Part shown: positions 1 through 8,744 of the stretch, in pieces
Numbering within the stretch: position 1 is the first letter of the stretch
Layout: each line of letters begins with the position of its first letter
Source of the DNA: Clostridiales bacterium
GTDB taxonomy: Bacteria > Bacillota > Clostridia > Lachnospirales > Lachnospiraceae
Length of the DNA stretch: 64,000 nucleotides
Reading direction: 5' to 3'
Assembly (NCBI GenBank): GCA_020860715.1
Contig: JAJBTU010000010.1
Span: forward strand, 31,647 to 95,646
Translations under genes and position numbers: made by a program
The notes under the pieces: generated by a model
Database searches by the model: none
What the model saw: only the letters and a program-made list of their open reading frames with translations
Told to the model about the DNA's origin: nothing

Positions 1-536
1 CCCGTATAAAACTGTTCTCTTGTACGTCCATGCACCGCAACCGCCGCCGCGCCGGCGTTTTCAGCGATCCGCGCGATCTCCACCGCGTTTACCTCATCCC
101 CGGAAAAACCTTTGCGGATTTTCACCGTCACCGGCTTATGGATCGCACGCACGGTTTTCGTGATGATTTCCTCCACAAGTTTCGGTTCCCGCATCAGCGC
201 GGAGCCCTCACCGTTTCTCGTCACCTTCGGCACCGGGCAGCCCAGATTAAAATCAAGAATATCAAACGGTCTCCCCTCTATGGCCGCCGCCATCTCGCTG
301 ATGATGTCCGGATCCGATCCAAACAGCTGCAGAGATACCGGCCGTTCCTCCGGCAGCGTCGCCATCAGCGTTTCCGTATTTTTATTCTTATAATAAATCG
401 CTTTCGCGCTCACCATCTCCGTACAGACGAGGCCTGCTCCCTGTTCATGGCAAAGCAAACGAAAAGGCAGGTCGGATACCCCTGCCATCGGTGCAAGTAT
501 GATATTATTTTCGAGCGTTACATTTCCGATCTTCAT
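1..536 (-). CDS. dusB: tRNA-dihydrouridine synthase, DusB-like (3' end outside window)
   Basis: Flavoenzyme that reduces uridine to dihydrouridine in the D-loop of tRNA, using FMN and NADPH. The protein starts MKIGNVTLENNIILAPMAGV, the usual Dus opening with the FMN-contacting APMAGV. It continues with LFGSDPDIISEMAA, the LNLGCPVPKVTRNGEGSALM segment that carries the conserved catalytic-loop Cys of the family, VTVKIRKGF, and VHGRTREQFYTG at the window edge. About 178 residues are present; the family is usually 320-330, so the C-terminal half lies beyond position 1. It is the last visible gene of a minus-strand run argF - membrane protein - birA - DUF6145-like - dusB. The Dus family is certain; the B subclass is inferred from the motif wording and the context. 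Confidence 0.93.
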   Translation of the reverse strand, partial: MKIGNVTLENNIILAPMAGVSDLPFRLLCHEQGAGLVCTEMVSAKAIYYKNKNTETLMATLPEERPVSLQLFGSDPDIISEMAAAIEGRPFDILDFNLGCPVPKVTRNGEGSALMREPKLVEEIITKTVRAIHKPVTVKIRKGFSGDEVNAVEIARIAENAGAAAVAVHGRTREQFYT

Positions 537-621
537 GGCTGTCTCCCTGCAGAATTGATACGAATGCTCATTCGTGCCCATACGGCGTACAGAGCCGCCC
601 CGAATCCTGCCTGCGGACGTT

Positions 622-987
622 TCATCGCAGGCTCTCAGGATCAATCTTTCCGGTCAGTACTTTGTAGTACAGTTCCAGTGATCGCAGCAGATCCTCTTTT
701 TCCCGCCGGATTTCCCTGATTTTCAGGGCACTGCCGATATCGTCGTAAGAAAAATCATCCTCCCGGGCTTCCGTCTGGAACTGCAGATTCCCGTTTCCAT
801 CAAATTCAAGCAGTAATACTCCTCCAACGTCCTCCGTATAAAGGACGCACATTACCTGCAGTTCTTCTTTGATCTGCTCCGGGAGATTATCAAACACTTC
901 ATTTAAATAATATTTTTGTTCGTAGGCACTTGCCCCGCAAAGAACGACAGTGGAAGAGCCGCCGCCGTCATTTTTACATGTACTCAT
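622..987 (-). CDS. small cytoplasmic protein, DUF6145-like
   Basis: Uncharacterised protein of 121 residues. It has no signal peptide and no membrane segment. The middle (VMCVLYTEDVGGVLLLEFDGNGNLQF) looks like a compact beta structure, and the C-terminal third (IREIRREKEDLLRSLELYYK) is a charged amphipathic helix, possibly a coiled coil. The wording resembles the DUF6145 family that I associate with Lachnospiraceae genomes; I cannot confirm this without a search. It lies between birA and dusB on the same strand with gaps of about 105 and 85 bases, so cotranscription is plausible. A gene kept beside dusB could have a role in tRNA modification or translation, but nothing in the sequence proves this. 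Confidence 0.75.
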   Translation of the reverse strand: MSTCKNDGGGSSTVVLCGASAYEQKYYLNEVFDNLPEQIKEELQVMCVLYTEDVGGVLLLEFDGNGNLQFQTEAREDDFSYDDIGSALKIREIRREKEDLLRSLELYYKVLTGKIDPESLR

Positions 988-1092
988 TTAGATCGCTTCC
1001 ATTTCTGTCCTTAACTCTTTTGTATTATATATTTTATAATCCGAGCGGCAAAACCGGATTTGCGGATTGTTTCGCTCTCCCATACTTCACGC

Positions 1093-2079
1093 CTACACGT
1101 ATCCGTATATTCCCCTCACGGATACCTCGCCCGCGAAGACTGTTTCCTCGGTCCCATCCTCCCGGCGCACCCGCAGCTCGCCCATCGGATTAATCCCCTC
1201 TGATATTCCCTCGAACTCATTCCCCGGAGAGAGCACACGAACCCGTCCGCCTTTTCCGACCAGAAGAGCATTGTATTCCTCCATCAGAAGAGTAAAATCC
1301 TGCGTTTTCATAAAGAGGCCGTAATATCGTTCAAATGCTTTCATACAGGCCGCAATCAGTCTTGCGCGATCGGGTTTCCTGCCCATCAATGTATGCAGGG
1401 AAACCGCCGTTTCCTGCAGTTCCGGCGGGAACGTTTCAATCCCGGTATTGATGCCGATGCCGATCACAACATAATTGATAAAGTCTACCTCGCAGCTCAT
1501 CTCAGTAAGGATGCCGCAGATCTTCCTGCCCTGTGAGACCACGTCATTCGGCCACTTGATGCCGATCGCAGCCGATGTAACCTCACGGCAGGCCGCGGCC
1601 ACCGTCATGCCCATCACAAGAGTCAGCATCGGCGCCCGGTCCGGATGCAGACGCGTTCCCGGCCGCAGGACCAGGCTCATCGCAATCGCGGTGCCCGTCG
1701 GTGTCATCCACGCGCGCCCGCGCCTTCCCTTGCCCTGTGTCTGCTCCTCTGCAACGACCAGTGTGCCTTCCGGCGCTCCCTGTTCCGCCAGGCGCTTTGC
1801 CTCATTGTTGGTCGAGTCGACAGAATCAAAATATCGGACCGGGCGGGCTGCCCAGTCCGTATCCAGCCGGCTTGTGATCTCTTCCGCAGTAATCCGATCC
1901 GGCCGTCCGGTAATCCGATAGCCTTTGCCTGTCACGGATTCAATCTCATACCCTTCTTCTTTTAACTGGTTGATCACCTTCCACACCGCAGTACGGGATA
2001 CACCAAGCCGGTCACAGAGCGCCTGCCCGGACACATACCCGTCGCTTTGGGTCAGCATGGTCAAAATCTCTGTTTTCAC
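1093..2079 (-). CDS. birA: bifunctional biotin ligase / biotin operon repressor BirA
   Basis: Activates biotin with ATP and transfers it to the lysine of biotin carboxyl carrier proteins; the N-terminal domain lets it act as a biotin-responsive repressor. At 328 residues it is the full two-function form. Residues 1-60 form a winged helix (GQALCDRLGVSRTAVWKVIN). The catalytic domain has the STNNEAKR and QGKGRRGRAW (about 113-122) segments that bind biotinyl-AMP, KWPNDVV near residue 174 with the catalytic Lys, and GIGINTG. The C-terminal SH3-like domain (VRVLSPGNEFEGISEGI) is present. It starts 10 bases after the stop of the small membrane protein upstream, so the two are probably cotranscribed. 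No biotin operator or biosynthetic gene is visible here. Confidence 0.95.
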   Translation of the reverse strand: MKTEILTMLTQSDGYVSGQALCDRLGVSRTAVWKVINQLKEEGYEIESVTGKGYRITGRPDRITAEEITSRLDTDWAARPVRYFDSVDSTNNEAKRLAEQGAPEGTLVVAEEQTQGKGRRGRAWMTPTGTAIAMSLVLRPGTRLHPDRAPMLTLVMGMTVAAACREVTSAAIGIKWPNDVVSQGRKICGILTEMSCEVDFINYVVIGIGINTGIETFPPELQETAVSLHTLMGRKPDRARLIAACMKAFERYYGLFMKTQDFTLLMEEYNALLVGKGGRVRVLSPGNEFEGISEGINPMGELRVRREDGTEETVFAGEVSVRGIYGYV

Positions 2080-2088
2080 ATTATCACC

Positions 2089-2376
2089 TTATATCATAAA
2101 GTATACCACCGAGAGGAACTGTGCGATCAGCAGCAGTAGGAAGAGCACCCCGGGTGCAGTCTTTTTTCGCACGAACGATATAAGCAGCAGTGAAAGATTC
2201 ATCAGAGCCCCAAACATCTGAATAAAATTCAGCATCCAGTTTTTCTGAAGAATGCCGCTCGCGAACAGAAAGCAAAGCACAATTACAATCAGCGCGGTAA
2301 GGCTGCAGAAAAACTCAATTTTGCGGATATCCGCTTCTTTCACATTCATGCCCGCGCGCCCCTGGCTCTTTCCCAT
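2089..2376 (-). CDS. small membrane protein, function unknown
   Basis: 95 residues. After a basic 20-residue N-terminus there are three hydrophobic stretches: FFCSLTALIVIVLCFLFASG, FIQMFGALMNLSLLLISF and VLFLLLLIAQFLSVVYFMI. That predicts a three-helix integral membrane protein with no large soluble part. GAGAGGTG lies five bases before the chosen ATG, which favours it over the internal Met10. It sits 10 bases after argF and 10 bases before birA on the same strand, so translation within one operon is likely. I do not recognise the family. Confidence 0.72.
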   Translation of the reverse strand: MGKSQGRAGMNVKEADIRKIEFFCSLTALIVIVLCFLFASGILQKNWMLNFIQMFGALMNLSLLLISFVRKKTAPGVLFLLLLIAQFLSVVYFMI

Positions 2377-2386
2377 TGCACACCTC

Positions 2387-3373
2387 TCAGATCATTGTCG
2401 CCGCGATCACAGCCTTGATCGTATGCATGCGGTTTTCCGCCTCATCGAATACAACAGACTGCGGCGATTCAAAGACCTCATCCGTCACTTCCATCGCGGT
2501 CAGCCCGAATTTCTCATGCACCTGACGGCCGATGCCGGTCTCCAGATCATGGAACGCCGGCAGGCAGTGCATGAAGATGGCGTCCTTTTTCGCATAAGAC
2601 ATGACCTTATCATTCACCTGATACGGGAGAAGCGCATCAATACGCTCTGCCCAGACTTCATCCGGCTCCCCCATCGATACCCATACATCCGTGTAGATGA
2701 CGTCGGCATCCTTTGCGCCCTGCTCCACCGAATCCGTCAGCGTAATGGAACCGCCGCTCTCCTTCGCGTATTCCTCACACTGCGCCACAAGCGCTTCGTC
2801 CGGGAAATACGCCTTCGACGTGCAGGCGGTAAAATGCATGCCCATCTTTGTGCAGGCAATCATCAGGGAATTTCCCATATTGTAACGTGCATCGCCAAAA
2901 TAGGCCAGCTTTTTGCCTTTCAGGTCTCCCAAATGTTCCCGAATCGTCAGCAGGTCCGCCAGCATCTGTGTCGGATGGTATTCATTCGTCAGGCCGTTCC
3001 AGACCGGAACGCCGGCATATTTCGCCAGTTCTTCCACAATTGACTGTCCAAATCCGCGGTACTCGATGCCGTCATACATGCGTCCGAGAACCCGTGCCGT
3101 GTCGCGGATGCTCTCCTTTTTCCCAATCTGCGACCCGGAGGGATCCAGATAAGTCACATGCGCGCCAAGATCGTGGGATGCCACCTCAAACGAACAGCGG
3201 GTGCGGGTGCTCGTCTTTTCAAAGATCAGGGCGATATTTTTCCCGGCGAGCGGCTGTTCCAGCACCCCCGCCTTTTTCTTTGCCTTCAGATCAGCCGCGA
3301 GATCCAGCAGATACGTGATCTCATCCGGCGTAAAATCCTTCAGGGTCAAAAAACTTCTTCCTTTTAAATTCAT
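2387..3373 (-). CDS. argF: ornithine carbamoyltransferase
   Basis: Catalyses carbamoyl phosphate + ornithine to citrulline + phosphate in arginine synthesis (or the reverse in the arginine deiminase route). All family signatures are visible in 328 residues: [11 protein letters not shown] near residue 55 (carbamoyl phosphate binding), [24 protein letters not shown], the ornithine-loop region [12 protein letters not shown], and [10 protein letters not shown] near residue 268 with the catalytic Cys. Length matches the family. No other arg gene is nearby, so biosynthetic argF cannot be told from catabolic arcB by context; absence of arcA/arcC neighbours makes argF the safer name. It leads a minus-strand gene run that includes birA. 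Confidence 0.95.
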   Translation of the reverse strand: MNLKGRSFLTLKDFTPDEITYLLDLAADLKAKKKAGVLEQPLAGKNIALIFEKTSTRTRCSFEVASHDLGAHVTYLDPSGSQIGKKESIRDTARVLGRMYDGIEYRGFGQSIVEELAKYAGVPVWNGLTNEYHPTQMLADLLTIREHLGDLKGKKLAYFGDARYNMGNSLMIACTKMGMHFTACTSKAYFPDEALVAQCEEYAKESGGSITLTDSVEQGAKDADVIYTDVWVSMGEPDEVWAERIDALLPYQVNDKVMSYAKKDAIFMHCLPAFHDLETGIGRQVHEKFGLTAMEVTDEVFESPQSVVFDEAENRMHTIKAVIAATMI

Positions 3374-3394
3374 TGCTGTATTCTCCGTCCTTCC

Positions 3395-4312
3395 TCAGTC
3401 CTTCGCCACTTCTGCCACGGCTTTTACCAGCCCTGCCACATTCTGCAGTTCAGACGGAATGATGATCTTCGTGGACTGGCCGTCCGCTACCTTTTCCAGC
3501 GTCTCAAAACTCTTCAGCGTCAGAACTGCCTGGTCAGCCTCCGCGTCGCGGATCAACTTAATGCCCTCGGCCTTCGCCTGGTTTACCTTCAGGATCGCTT
3601 CCGCCTCACCTTCCGCCTCACGGATCATCTTCTCCTTCTGCGCCTCCGCGTGGAGGATCGCCGCCTGCTTCTCGGCCTCCGCATCCAGAATTGCGGACTG
3701 TTTATTTCCTTCTGCCACAAGGATGGAAGACTTCTTCTCACCCTCCGCCCTTAAGATTGCCTCACGGCGCTCACGCTCCGCCTTCATCTGCTTCTCCATC
3801 GCGTCAATGATCTGCGACGGCGGCAGAATGTTCTTCAGCTCAACGCGGTTCACCTTGATGCCCCACGGGTCGGTCGCCACGTCCAGCGTTGCGCGCATCT
3901 TGGTGTTGATGACCTCGCGCGAGGTGAGCGTCTGGTCAAGCTCCATATCGCCAATGATGTTTCGCAGCGTCGTCGCGGTCAGGTTCTCAATCGCCATGAT
4001 CGGATTCTCCACACCGTAGGCGAACAGCTTCGGGTCAGTGATCTGGAAAAACACGACCGTATCGATCTGCATGGTAACATTATCCTTGGTGATCACCGGC
4101 TGCGGATCAAAATCCACGACCTGCTCTTTTAAATTCACTCGTCTCGCCACACGTTCTATAAACGGTACTTTAAAATGCAGGCCGACATCCCAGGTCGCCT
4201 GATAGCCGCCAAGTCTCTCAACAACAAATGCCTGCGCCTGCGGCACGATTTTAACACAGGACGCGATGACCAGCAGCGCCAGAATGATCACAATGATAAC
4301 AAGTACGAACAT
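3395..4312 (-). CDS. SPFH/band-7 membrane scaffold protein, QmcA/stomatin-like
   Basis: 305 residues. An N-terminal membrane helix (about residues 1-22, MFVLVIIVIILALLVIASCV) is followed by the SPFH domain: VPQAQAFVVERLGGY, GLHFKVPFIERV, ITKDNVTMQIDTVVFF, ENLTATTLRNIIGDMELDQTL, DPWGIKVNRVELKNI. After residue 180 comes an alanine/glutamate-rich helix (RRE AIL, AEGEKKSSI, AEAEKQAAI repeats) typical of the oligomerising coiled coil. Such proteins form membrane-associated rings that organise lipid domains or proteases. The stop codon of the NfeD-type partner lies three bases upstream, the classic SPFH/NfeD pairing. The physiological substrate is unknown. Confidence 0.92.
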   Translation of the reverse strand: MFVLVIIVIILALLVIASCVKIVPQAQAFVVERLGGYQATWDVGLHFKVPFIERVARRVNLKEQVVDFDPQPVITKDNVTMQIDTVVFFQITDPKLFAYGVENPIMAIENLTATTLRNIIGDMELDQTLTSREVINTKMRATLDVATDPWGIKVNRVELKNILPPSQIIDAMEKQMKAERERREAILRAEGEKKSSILVAEGNKQSAILDAEAEKQAAILHAEAQKEKMIREAEGEAEAILKVNQAKAEGIKLIRDAEADQAVLTLKSFETLEKVADGQSTKIIIPSELQNVAGLVKAVAEVAKD

Positions 4313-4315
4313 AAC

Positions 4316-4768
4316 TCAAACCTCCTTTACGATCAGCTTTACACCGCTGATCTCTTTGATTTCTACATTTTTTCCTTTTTCAATACTTCCTGACGGTTCC
4401 CCGGTCCTGGCCGTCCAGTATTGTCCGTGCACCTGAACCTGCCCGGTCGCGGCCAGATCATCTACGCGCTCTGTGACGACCGCCGTCTCCCCGACCAGAC
4501 TCTGCGCGTTCGTCTTCGTCCGGCCCCGGTTCAGCCAGCGGGCCGCCGCCGGCCGCGTAAATACAAGGAGCAGTACCGACACCACACAGAACGCCGTGAT
4601 CTGCGCTGTCATATCCATCTGAAGAATCGCAAGGATAAACGCTACAAGAGCGCCCCCGGCGAACCAGATGGTCGTAAGCCCCAGCGTGACAGCCTCAATG
4701 GCCAGCAGCACCACCAGCAGGGCAAGCCAGAAGAAAGCCTGCGTTCCGAATCCCACAACTCCTGCCAT
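4316..4768 (-). CDS. NfeD family membrane protein
   Basis: 150 residues from the chosen ATG. Three or four hydrophobic helices occupy residues 1-75 (FFWLALLVVLLAIEAVTLGL, TIWFAGGALVAFILAIL, QITAFCVVSVLLLVF), followed by a C-terminal OB-fold domain: LVGETAVVTERVDDLAATGQV, VHGQYWTAR, IEKGKNVEIKEISGVKLIV. This is the short (non-proteolytic) NfeD type that pairs with SPFH proteins, here directly downstream. An upstream in-frame ATG at 4777 abuts the GGGAGG ribosome binding site, so the ATG at 4768, eight bases from it, is preferred. A small hairpin precedes the binding site. Confidence 0.9.
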   Translation of the reverse strand: MAGVVGFGTQAFFWLALLVVLLAIEAVTLGLTTIWFAGGALVAFILAILQMDMTAQITAFCVVSVLLLVFTRPAAARWLNRGRTKTNAQSLVGETAVVTERVDDLAATGQVQVHGQYWTARTGEPSGSIEKGKNVEIKEISGVKLIVKEV

Positions 4769-4791
4769 AACCTGCATCCTCCCTTGTTCTG

Positions 4792-4814
4792 ATGCCGAAT
4801 CCCGCCTTCGGCAT
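4792..4814 (-). other. hairpin just upstream of the nfeD ribosome binding site
   Basis: Perfect 8-base inverted repeat ATGCCGAA / TTCGGCAT with a 7-base spacer. On the minus strand it lies a few bases before the GGGAGG that serves the NfeD gene. There is no T-run, so it is not an intrinsic terminator. It could be a translational control or mRNA stability hairpin; no evidence decides this. The rest of the 4815-4947 gap shows nothing else recognisable. Confidence 0.45.
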
Positions 4815-4947
4815 AATTGACACGTTTCTGCTTACATGGTAATAGATTTGCCGCAAAATTTCAAGGAAAATTACACTGGAAAACCTTAACTAATTCTGAA
4901 TCCTGTCCGGCGCCGCTCTCTGACACAGGATGCCCCGGCCGGGTCAC

Positions 4948-6702
4948 TCATCCCGGCATCACAAACTGGCTGTTGTACAGTTCCGCGTAGAAGCCGCCCT
5001 TTTCCAGAAGTTCCCGGTGCGTCCCCTGCTCAATAATATGGCCGTCTTTCATCACCAGAATAACGTCCGCGTTCTGAATCGTGGAGAGGCGGTGCGCCAC
5101 GATAAAGCTGGTGCGCCCCTGCATCATGGTCTGGAATGCCTGCTGGATGCGGATTTCTGTGCGCGTGTCGATGGAAGAAGTCGCCTCATCCAGGATCAGC
5201 ATCGGCGGCAGGGTGAGCATCACGCGTGCGATGCAGAGCAGCTGCTTCTGCCCCTGAGAGAGGTTTCCGCCGTTTTCTCCGATCATCGTGTCATAGCCCT
5301 GCGGGAGACGGCGGATAAAGCTGTGCGCATGGGATTCCTTTGCAGCCCGGATGATCTCCTCCTCCGTCGCGTCCGGCCGTCCCATGGCTATATTTTCCCG
5401 GATAGTTCCGGCGCGCAGCCAGGTATCCTGCAGTACCATACCGTAGGCACTTCGCAGGTCGCTCCTTTTTAAGCTGCGGATGTCCTTTCCTTCTATTGAA
5501 ATACTGCCGCCGTCCACATCGTAAAAACGCATCAGCAGATTGATCATGGTCGTCTTTCCGCACCCCGTCGGACCAACGATCGCGATGCGCTGTCCCGGGC
5601 GGACGGAAAGATTGAAGTCCTCGATCAGCGGGCGCTCCTTTGTATAAGAGAATCCTACATGCGAAAGCGTGACCGCGCCGGGATTCGCAGGAAGCGCGGT
5701 ATCGCTCTCCGGGTCTGGAACCTCTGCTTCTGCATCGATCAGTTCAAATACCCGCCCCGCGCACGCAAGCGCGTTCTGCAGTTCCGTCACCACGCCGGAA
5801 ATCTCATTGAACGGCTTGGTATACTGATTCGCGTAGGACAAAAACGCGGAAAGCTGCCCGACTGTCATCAGCCCTTTTACCACGGAAAAAGCGCCTGTCA
5901 GACCGACCGAAGTGTACACCAGGCTGTTGACAAAACGCGTGCATGGATTTGTCAGCGAGGAGAAAAAGATCGCCCGCAGGGAATATTTCGAGAGACGTTT
6001 GTTCACCTTGTCAAACTGTTCCTGCACATGCGCCTCCTGCCCGTACGCCTGCACCACTTTCTGGTTGCCGATCATCTCATCAATCAGCGCCGTCTGCTCG
6101 CCGCGCGTCTCAGACTGCTTCCGGAACATCGAGTACGTCCGCTTCGCAATGAAATTGGCTACCAGCAGCGAAACCGGCGTCAGGATCACCACAACCAGCG
6201 TGATGCCCGCATTCACGGAAAGCATGAACACCAGCGTCCCCAGAATCGTCACCACGCCGGTAAACAGCTGTGTAAAGCCCATCAAAAGGCCGTCAGAGAA
6301 CTGGTCAACATCCGCGATCACACGGCTGACCGTCTCGCCGGACGAATGCGTGTCCAGGTACTGCAGGGGCAGAATCTCAATTTTCCGGAACGCCTGTTCA
6401 CGCACCTCACTGGAGACGCGGTAAACGATCCGGTTGTTAAAAAGGTTCATCAGCCACTGTGCCAGCGCCGTGACGAAAATTGCCGCGGCCATTTTCTTCA
6501 TAATGGCGAAAATTGCCGCAAAATCTACGTTGTCCGGGCCGATCACCAGGTCGACCACCTGACCGGTCAGCACCGGCAGATATAACGTCAGTACGACAGA
6601 GATAACCGCCATGATCAGCGAAAGCAGCACCAGCACACCGTGAGGCCGGATGCACACAAGTACCCGTTTCAGAATCCCTGACTGTCCGCTTTTCTTCTTC
6701 AT
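4948..6702 (-). CDS. ABC exporter subunit, membrane + ATPase, canonical Walker B
   Basis: 584 residues, a half-transporter of the multidrug/lipid exporter type. Six transmembrane helices fill residues 15-310 (for example VLVLLSLIMAVISVVLTLYL, ITLVVVILTPVSLLVANFI). The nucleotide-binding domain follows: Walker A GPTGCGKTTMI, Q-loop MVLQDTWL, signature NLSQGQKQ, Walker B LILDEATSSID with the catalytic Glu, and the switch His in VAHRLSTI. The signature motif is LSQGQ instead of LSGGQ. It overlaps the stop of the partner gene by four bases (ATGA), so they are translationally coupled and should form a heterodimer. The substrate cannot be read from the sequence. Confidence 0.93.
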   Translation of the reverse strand: MKKKSGQSGILKRVLVCIRPHGVLVLLSLIMAVISVVLTLYLPVLTGQVVDLVIGPDNVDFAAIFAIMKKMAAAIFVTALAQWLMNLFNNRIVYRVSSEVREQAFRKIEILPLQYLDTHSSGETVSRVIADVDQFSDGLLMGFTQLFTGVVTILGTLVFMLSVNAGITLVVVILTPVSLLVANFIAKRTYSMFRKQSETRGEQTALIDEMIGNQKVVQAYGQEAHVQEQFDKVNKRLSKYSLRAIFFSSLTNPCTRFVNSLVYTSVGLTGAFSVVKGLMTVGQLSAFLSYANQYTKPFNEISGVVTELQNALACAGRVFELIDAEAEVPDPESDTALPANPGAVTLSHVGFSYTKERPLIEDFNLSVRPGQRIAIVGPTGCGKTTMINLLMRFYDVDGGSISIEGKDIRSLKRSDLRSAYGMVLQDTWLRAGTIRENIAMGRPDATEEEIIRAAKESHAHSFIRRLPQGYDTMIGENGGNLSQGQKQLLCIARVMLTLPPMLILDEATSSIDTRTEIRIQQAFQTMMQGRTSFIVAHRLSTIQNADVILVMKDGHIIEQGTHRELLEKGGFYAELYNSQFVMPG

Positions 6703-8672
6703 GCCAGCACCTCCCTTCCGGCACCCTGTCCCGATAACACAGGGCTTCCTTCCGTCTTCGGGAACTGCGCGTAATGCGTCTCCTGGTAGACCTTACAGGT
6801 CTTAAGCAATTCTTCGTGCGTGCCGATACCGGCCACTCTGCCATCCTCCAGCACGATGATCTGATCTGCGTGCGCGATGGAGGAGGTGCGCTGCGATACG
6901 ATAAAGACCGTCATTGCCCCATTTCTCATATTCAGTTTCCGGATGGCCCTGCGCAGCCGCGCATCGGTCGCAAAATCCAGTGCAGAAGCGCTGTCGTCCA
7001 GAATCAGGATTTCCGGATGACGCACCAGAGCGCGGGCAATCGTCAGCCTCTGCTTCTGGCCGCCTGAGAAATTGCGCCCCTCCTGCTCCACCGGAGCGTC
7101 AAGACCCGCAAGAAGTACCGCATCTGTATCTTTCGATAATGTTCCGTTTGCCGTTTTTACCTCGTCCGCGTGAGCCAGCACAACATCCTCAGCCTGTGCC
7201 GCACGGATCGCCTCAAGCATGTCCTCCTCCGTTGCGTCCTCATTGCCCCACAGCAGATTGCTGCGAATCGTTCCTTTAAATAAGACCGGTTTCTGCATCA
7301 CGATTCCGACCTTAGCTCTCAGCTCTTCCGGCTCATAGTCACGCACATCCCGTCCATTGACTGACACGCTGCCGCCGGTCACATCGTAAAAGCGCGGAAT
7401 CAGGCTGACCAGCGAGGTTTTCCCGGATCCGGTGCCGCCGATGATACCGATCGTCTCACCGCGTTTTGCCGTAAAGGTCAGATCTTCCAGTGCGTCGGCA
7501 CCCGCGCCGCGGTAGCAGAATGTGACATGGTCAAAGGAGACGGCCAAATCGGCGTCTGTTTCGGCGTCTGTTTTCATCTGATTCAATCTATTTCCCATCC
7601 CTGCTGCGGAATCGGCACGCGCGGTTTTCCCCGTCCGAAGGACGAGGGAGCCACCCGGCGAGGGCTTTGCCGCACCTGCCAGGTCGCGTGCCGCATTCGA
7701 AAATTGCTCCGCAATTGGCGGCACGCTTCCAGTCGGCACCTCCAGCACCGTCTGGATGCGGTTTCCGCAGGCAATGGCCTTAGTCACGGTAATGATCAGG
7801 TTCGCCAGCTTCACCAGCTCGACCAGAATCTGCGACATATAATTGACCAGCGCCACCACACTGCCCTGCGTGATCGCACCAGAATCTACACGCTGCGCGC
7901 CGACATACAAAAGCGCAATCAGTCCGACATTAACGACCACATAGGTCATCGGGTTCATCAGCGCCGAAATGCGTCCGGACAAAAGCTGCACCTTTACCAG
8001 CATGTCATTGCTCTCATCAAAGTCCTTGATCTCCTGCGGCTCCCGGCAGAATGCGCGGATCACGCGCACGCCGAGCAGATTTTCCCGTGTCAGACGCACG
8101 ACCCTGTCCAGACGTTCCTGCACACGGCGGTACAGCGGAATGCTGATCAGCATGATGCCAAACACGATCACGCAAAGTACCGGAATCACCACCACAAACA
8201 CCAGCGCCGCTTTCACATCAATCGTGAACGCCATGATCATCGCGCCGAACACGATAAACGGAGAACGCATAAACAGGCGCAAAAACAGGTTGACCCCGGA
8301 CTGCACCTGGTTGATATCGCTGGTCATCCGCGTGATCAGCGTCGAAGTGCCAATCTCATCCATCTCCGTAAACGAAAGCGCCTGCACATGCGCAAACAAT
8401 ACCTCGCGCAGCTTTTCTGAAAATCCGACCGCCGCTTTTGCAGAAAAATACTGCGCCGTGACCGAGCAGGCCAGCCCGATCACACCGAGAGCGACCATCA
8501 GGGCACACATGCGCAGAATATACGCGGTATCCTGATTTTTGATGCCCACATCGATGATCCTCGCCATCACCAGCGGCACCAGAAGTTCAAAAGACGCCTC
8601 CAGCAGCTTAAAAAGAGGCGCGCAGACTGCTTCCTTCCGGTAAGCCTTCAGATATTTTAAAAGTTTCCACAT
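6699..8672 (-). CDS. ABC exporter subunit, membrane + ATPase, degenerate Walker B
   Basis: 657 residues, the first gene of the exporter pair. Six membrane helices lie in residues 15-305. The ATPase domain has Walker A GGTGSGKTSLV and signature NFSGGQKQR, but Walker B reads ILILDDSASALD, with Asp where the catalytic Glu normally stands; the switch residue lies in IVSQRTSSI, Gln instead of His. The partner has a normal Walker B but a variant signature, so one of the two composite ATP sites is degenerate, as known for TM287/288- and BmrCD-type heterodimers. Between the membrane and ATPase domains (about residues 311-377) is an unusual low-complexity linker of some 65 residues whose DNA contains hairpins, probably an inserted repeat. 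Confidence 0.92.
   Translation of the reverse strand: MWKLLKYLKAYRKEAVCAPLFKLLEASFELLVPLVMARIIDVGIKNQDTAYILRMCALMVALGVIGLACSVTAQYFSAKAAVGFSEKLREVLFAHVQALSFTEMDEIGTSTLITRMTSDINQVQSGVNLFLRLFMRSPFIVFGAMIMAFTIDVKAALVFVVVIPVLCVIVFGIMLISIPLYRRVQERLDRVVRLTRENLLGVRVIRAFCREPQEIKDFDESNDMLVKVQLLSGRISALMNPMTYVVVNVGLIALLYVGAQRVDSGAITQGSVVALVNYMSQILVELVKLANLIITVTKAIACGNRIQTVLEVPTGSVPPIAEQFSNAARDLAGAAKPSPGGSLVLRTGKTARADSAAGMGNRLNQMKTDAETDADLAVSFDHVTFCYRGAGADALEDLTFTAKRGETIGIIGGTGSGKTSLVSLIPRFYDVTGGSVSVNGRDVRDYEPEELRAKVGIVMQKPVLFKGTIRSNLLWGNEDATEEDMLEAIRAAQAEDVVLAHADEVKTANGTLSKDTDAVLLAGLDAPVEQEGRNFSGGQKQRLTIARALVRHPEILILDDSASALDFATDARLRRAIRKLNMRNGAMTVFIVSQRTSSIAHADQIIVLEDGRVAGIGTHEELLKTCKVYQETHYAQFPKTEGSPVLSGQGAGREVLA
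7613..7726. repeat. hairpin-forming repeat inside the ABC exporter gene
   Basis: A 114-base segment within the coding sequence. It is bounded by a direct repeat CGGCACGC (7613-7620 and 7719-7726). It contains a nested hairpin with outer arms GCGTGCCGC (7686-7694) / GCGGCACGC (7718-7726) and inner arms AATTGC (7702-7707) / GCAATT (7711-7716). A second hairpin, CGTCC-GAA-GGACG, lies at 7632-7644. It codes for the atypical linker between the membrane and ATPase domains. Other half-exporters have a short linker here, so I infer an inserted repeat element that kept the reading frame open. Confidence 0.55.
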
Positions 8673-8744
8673 AATTCACATCTCCCGCATCCCCTGCCGG
8701 CTGCCGTTGCCGGCCCGGCAGTCAGATTTTGTCTGTTGCTTTCG

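Noticed and set aside
5659..6585. Long open frame on the plus strand opposite the ABC exporter gene
   Set aside because: It is antisense to a well-supported coding gene, rich in His/Arg/Gln as expected for the complement of such genes, and has no family signature. Similar long antisense frames at 7527-8420, 10204-11580 and 30675-31721 were rejected for the same reason.
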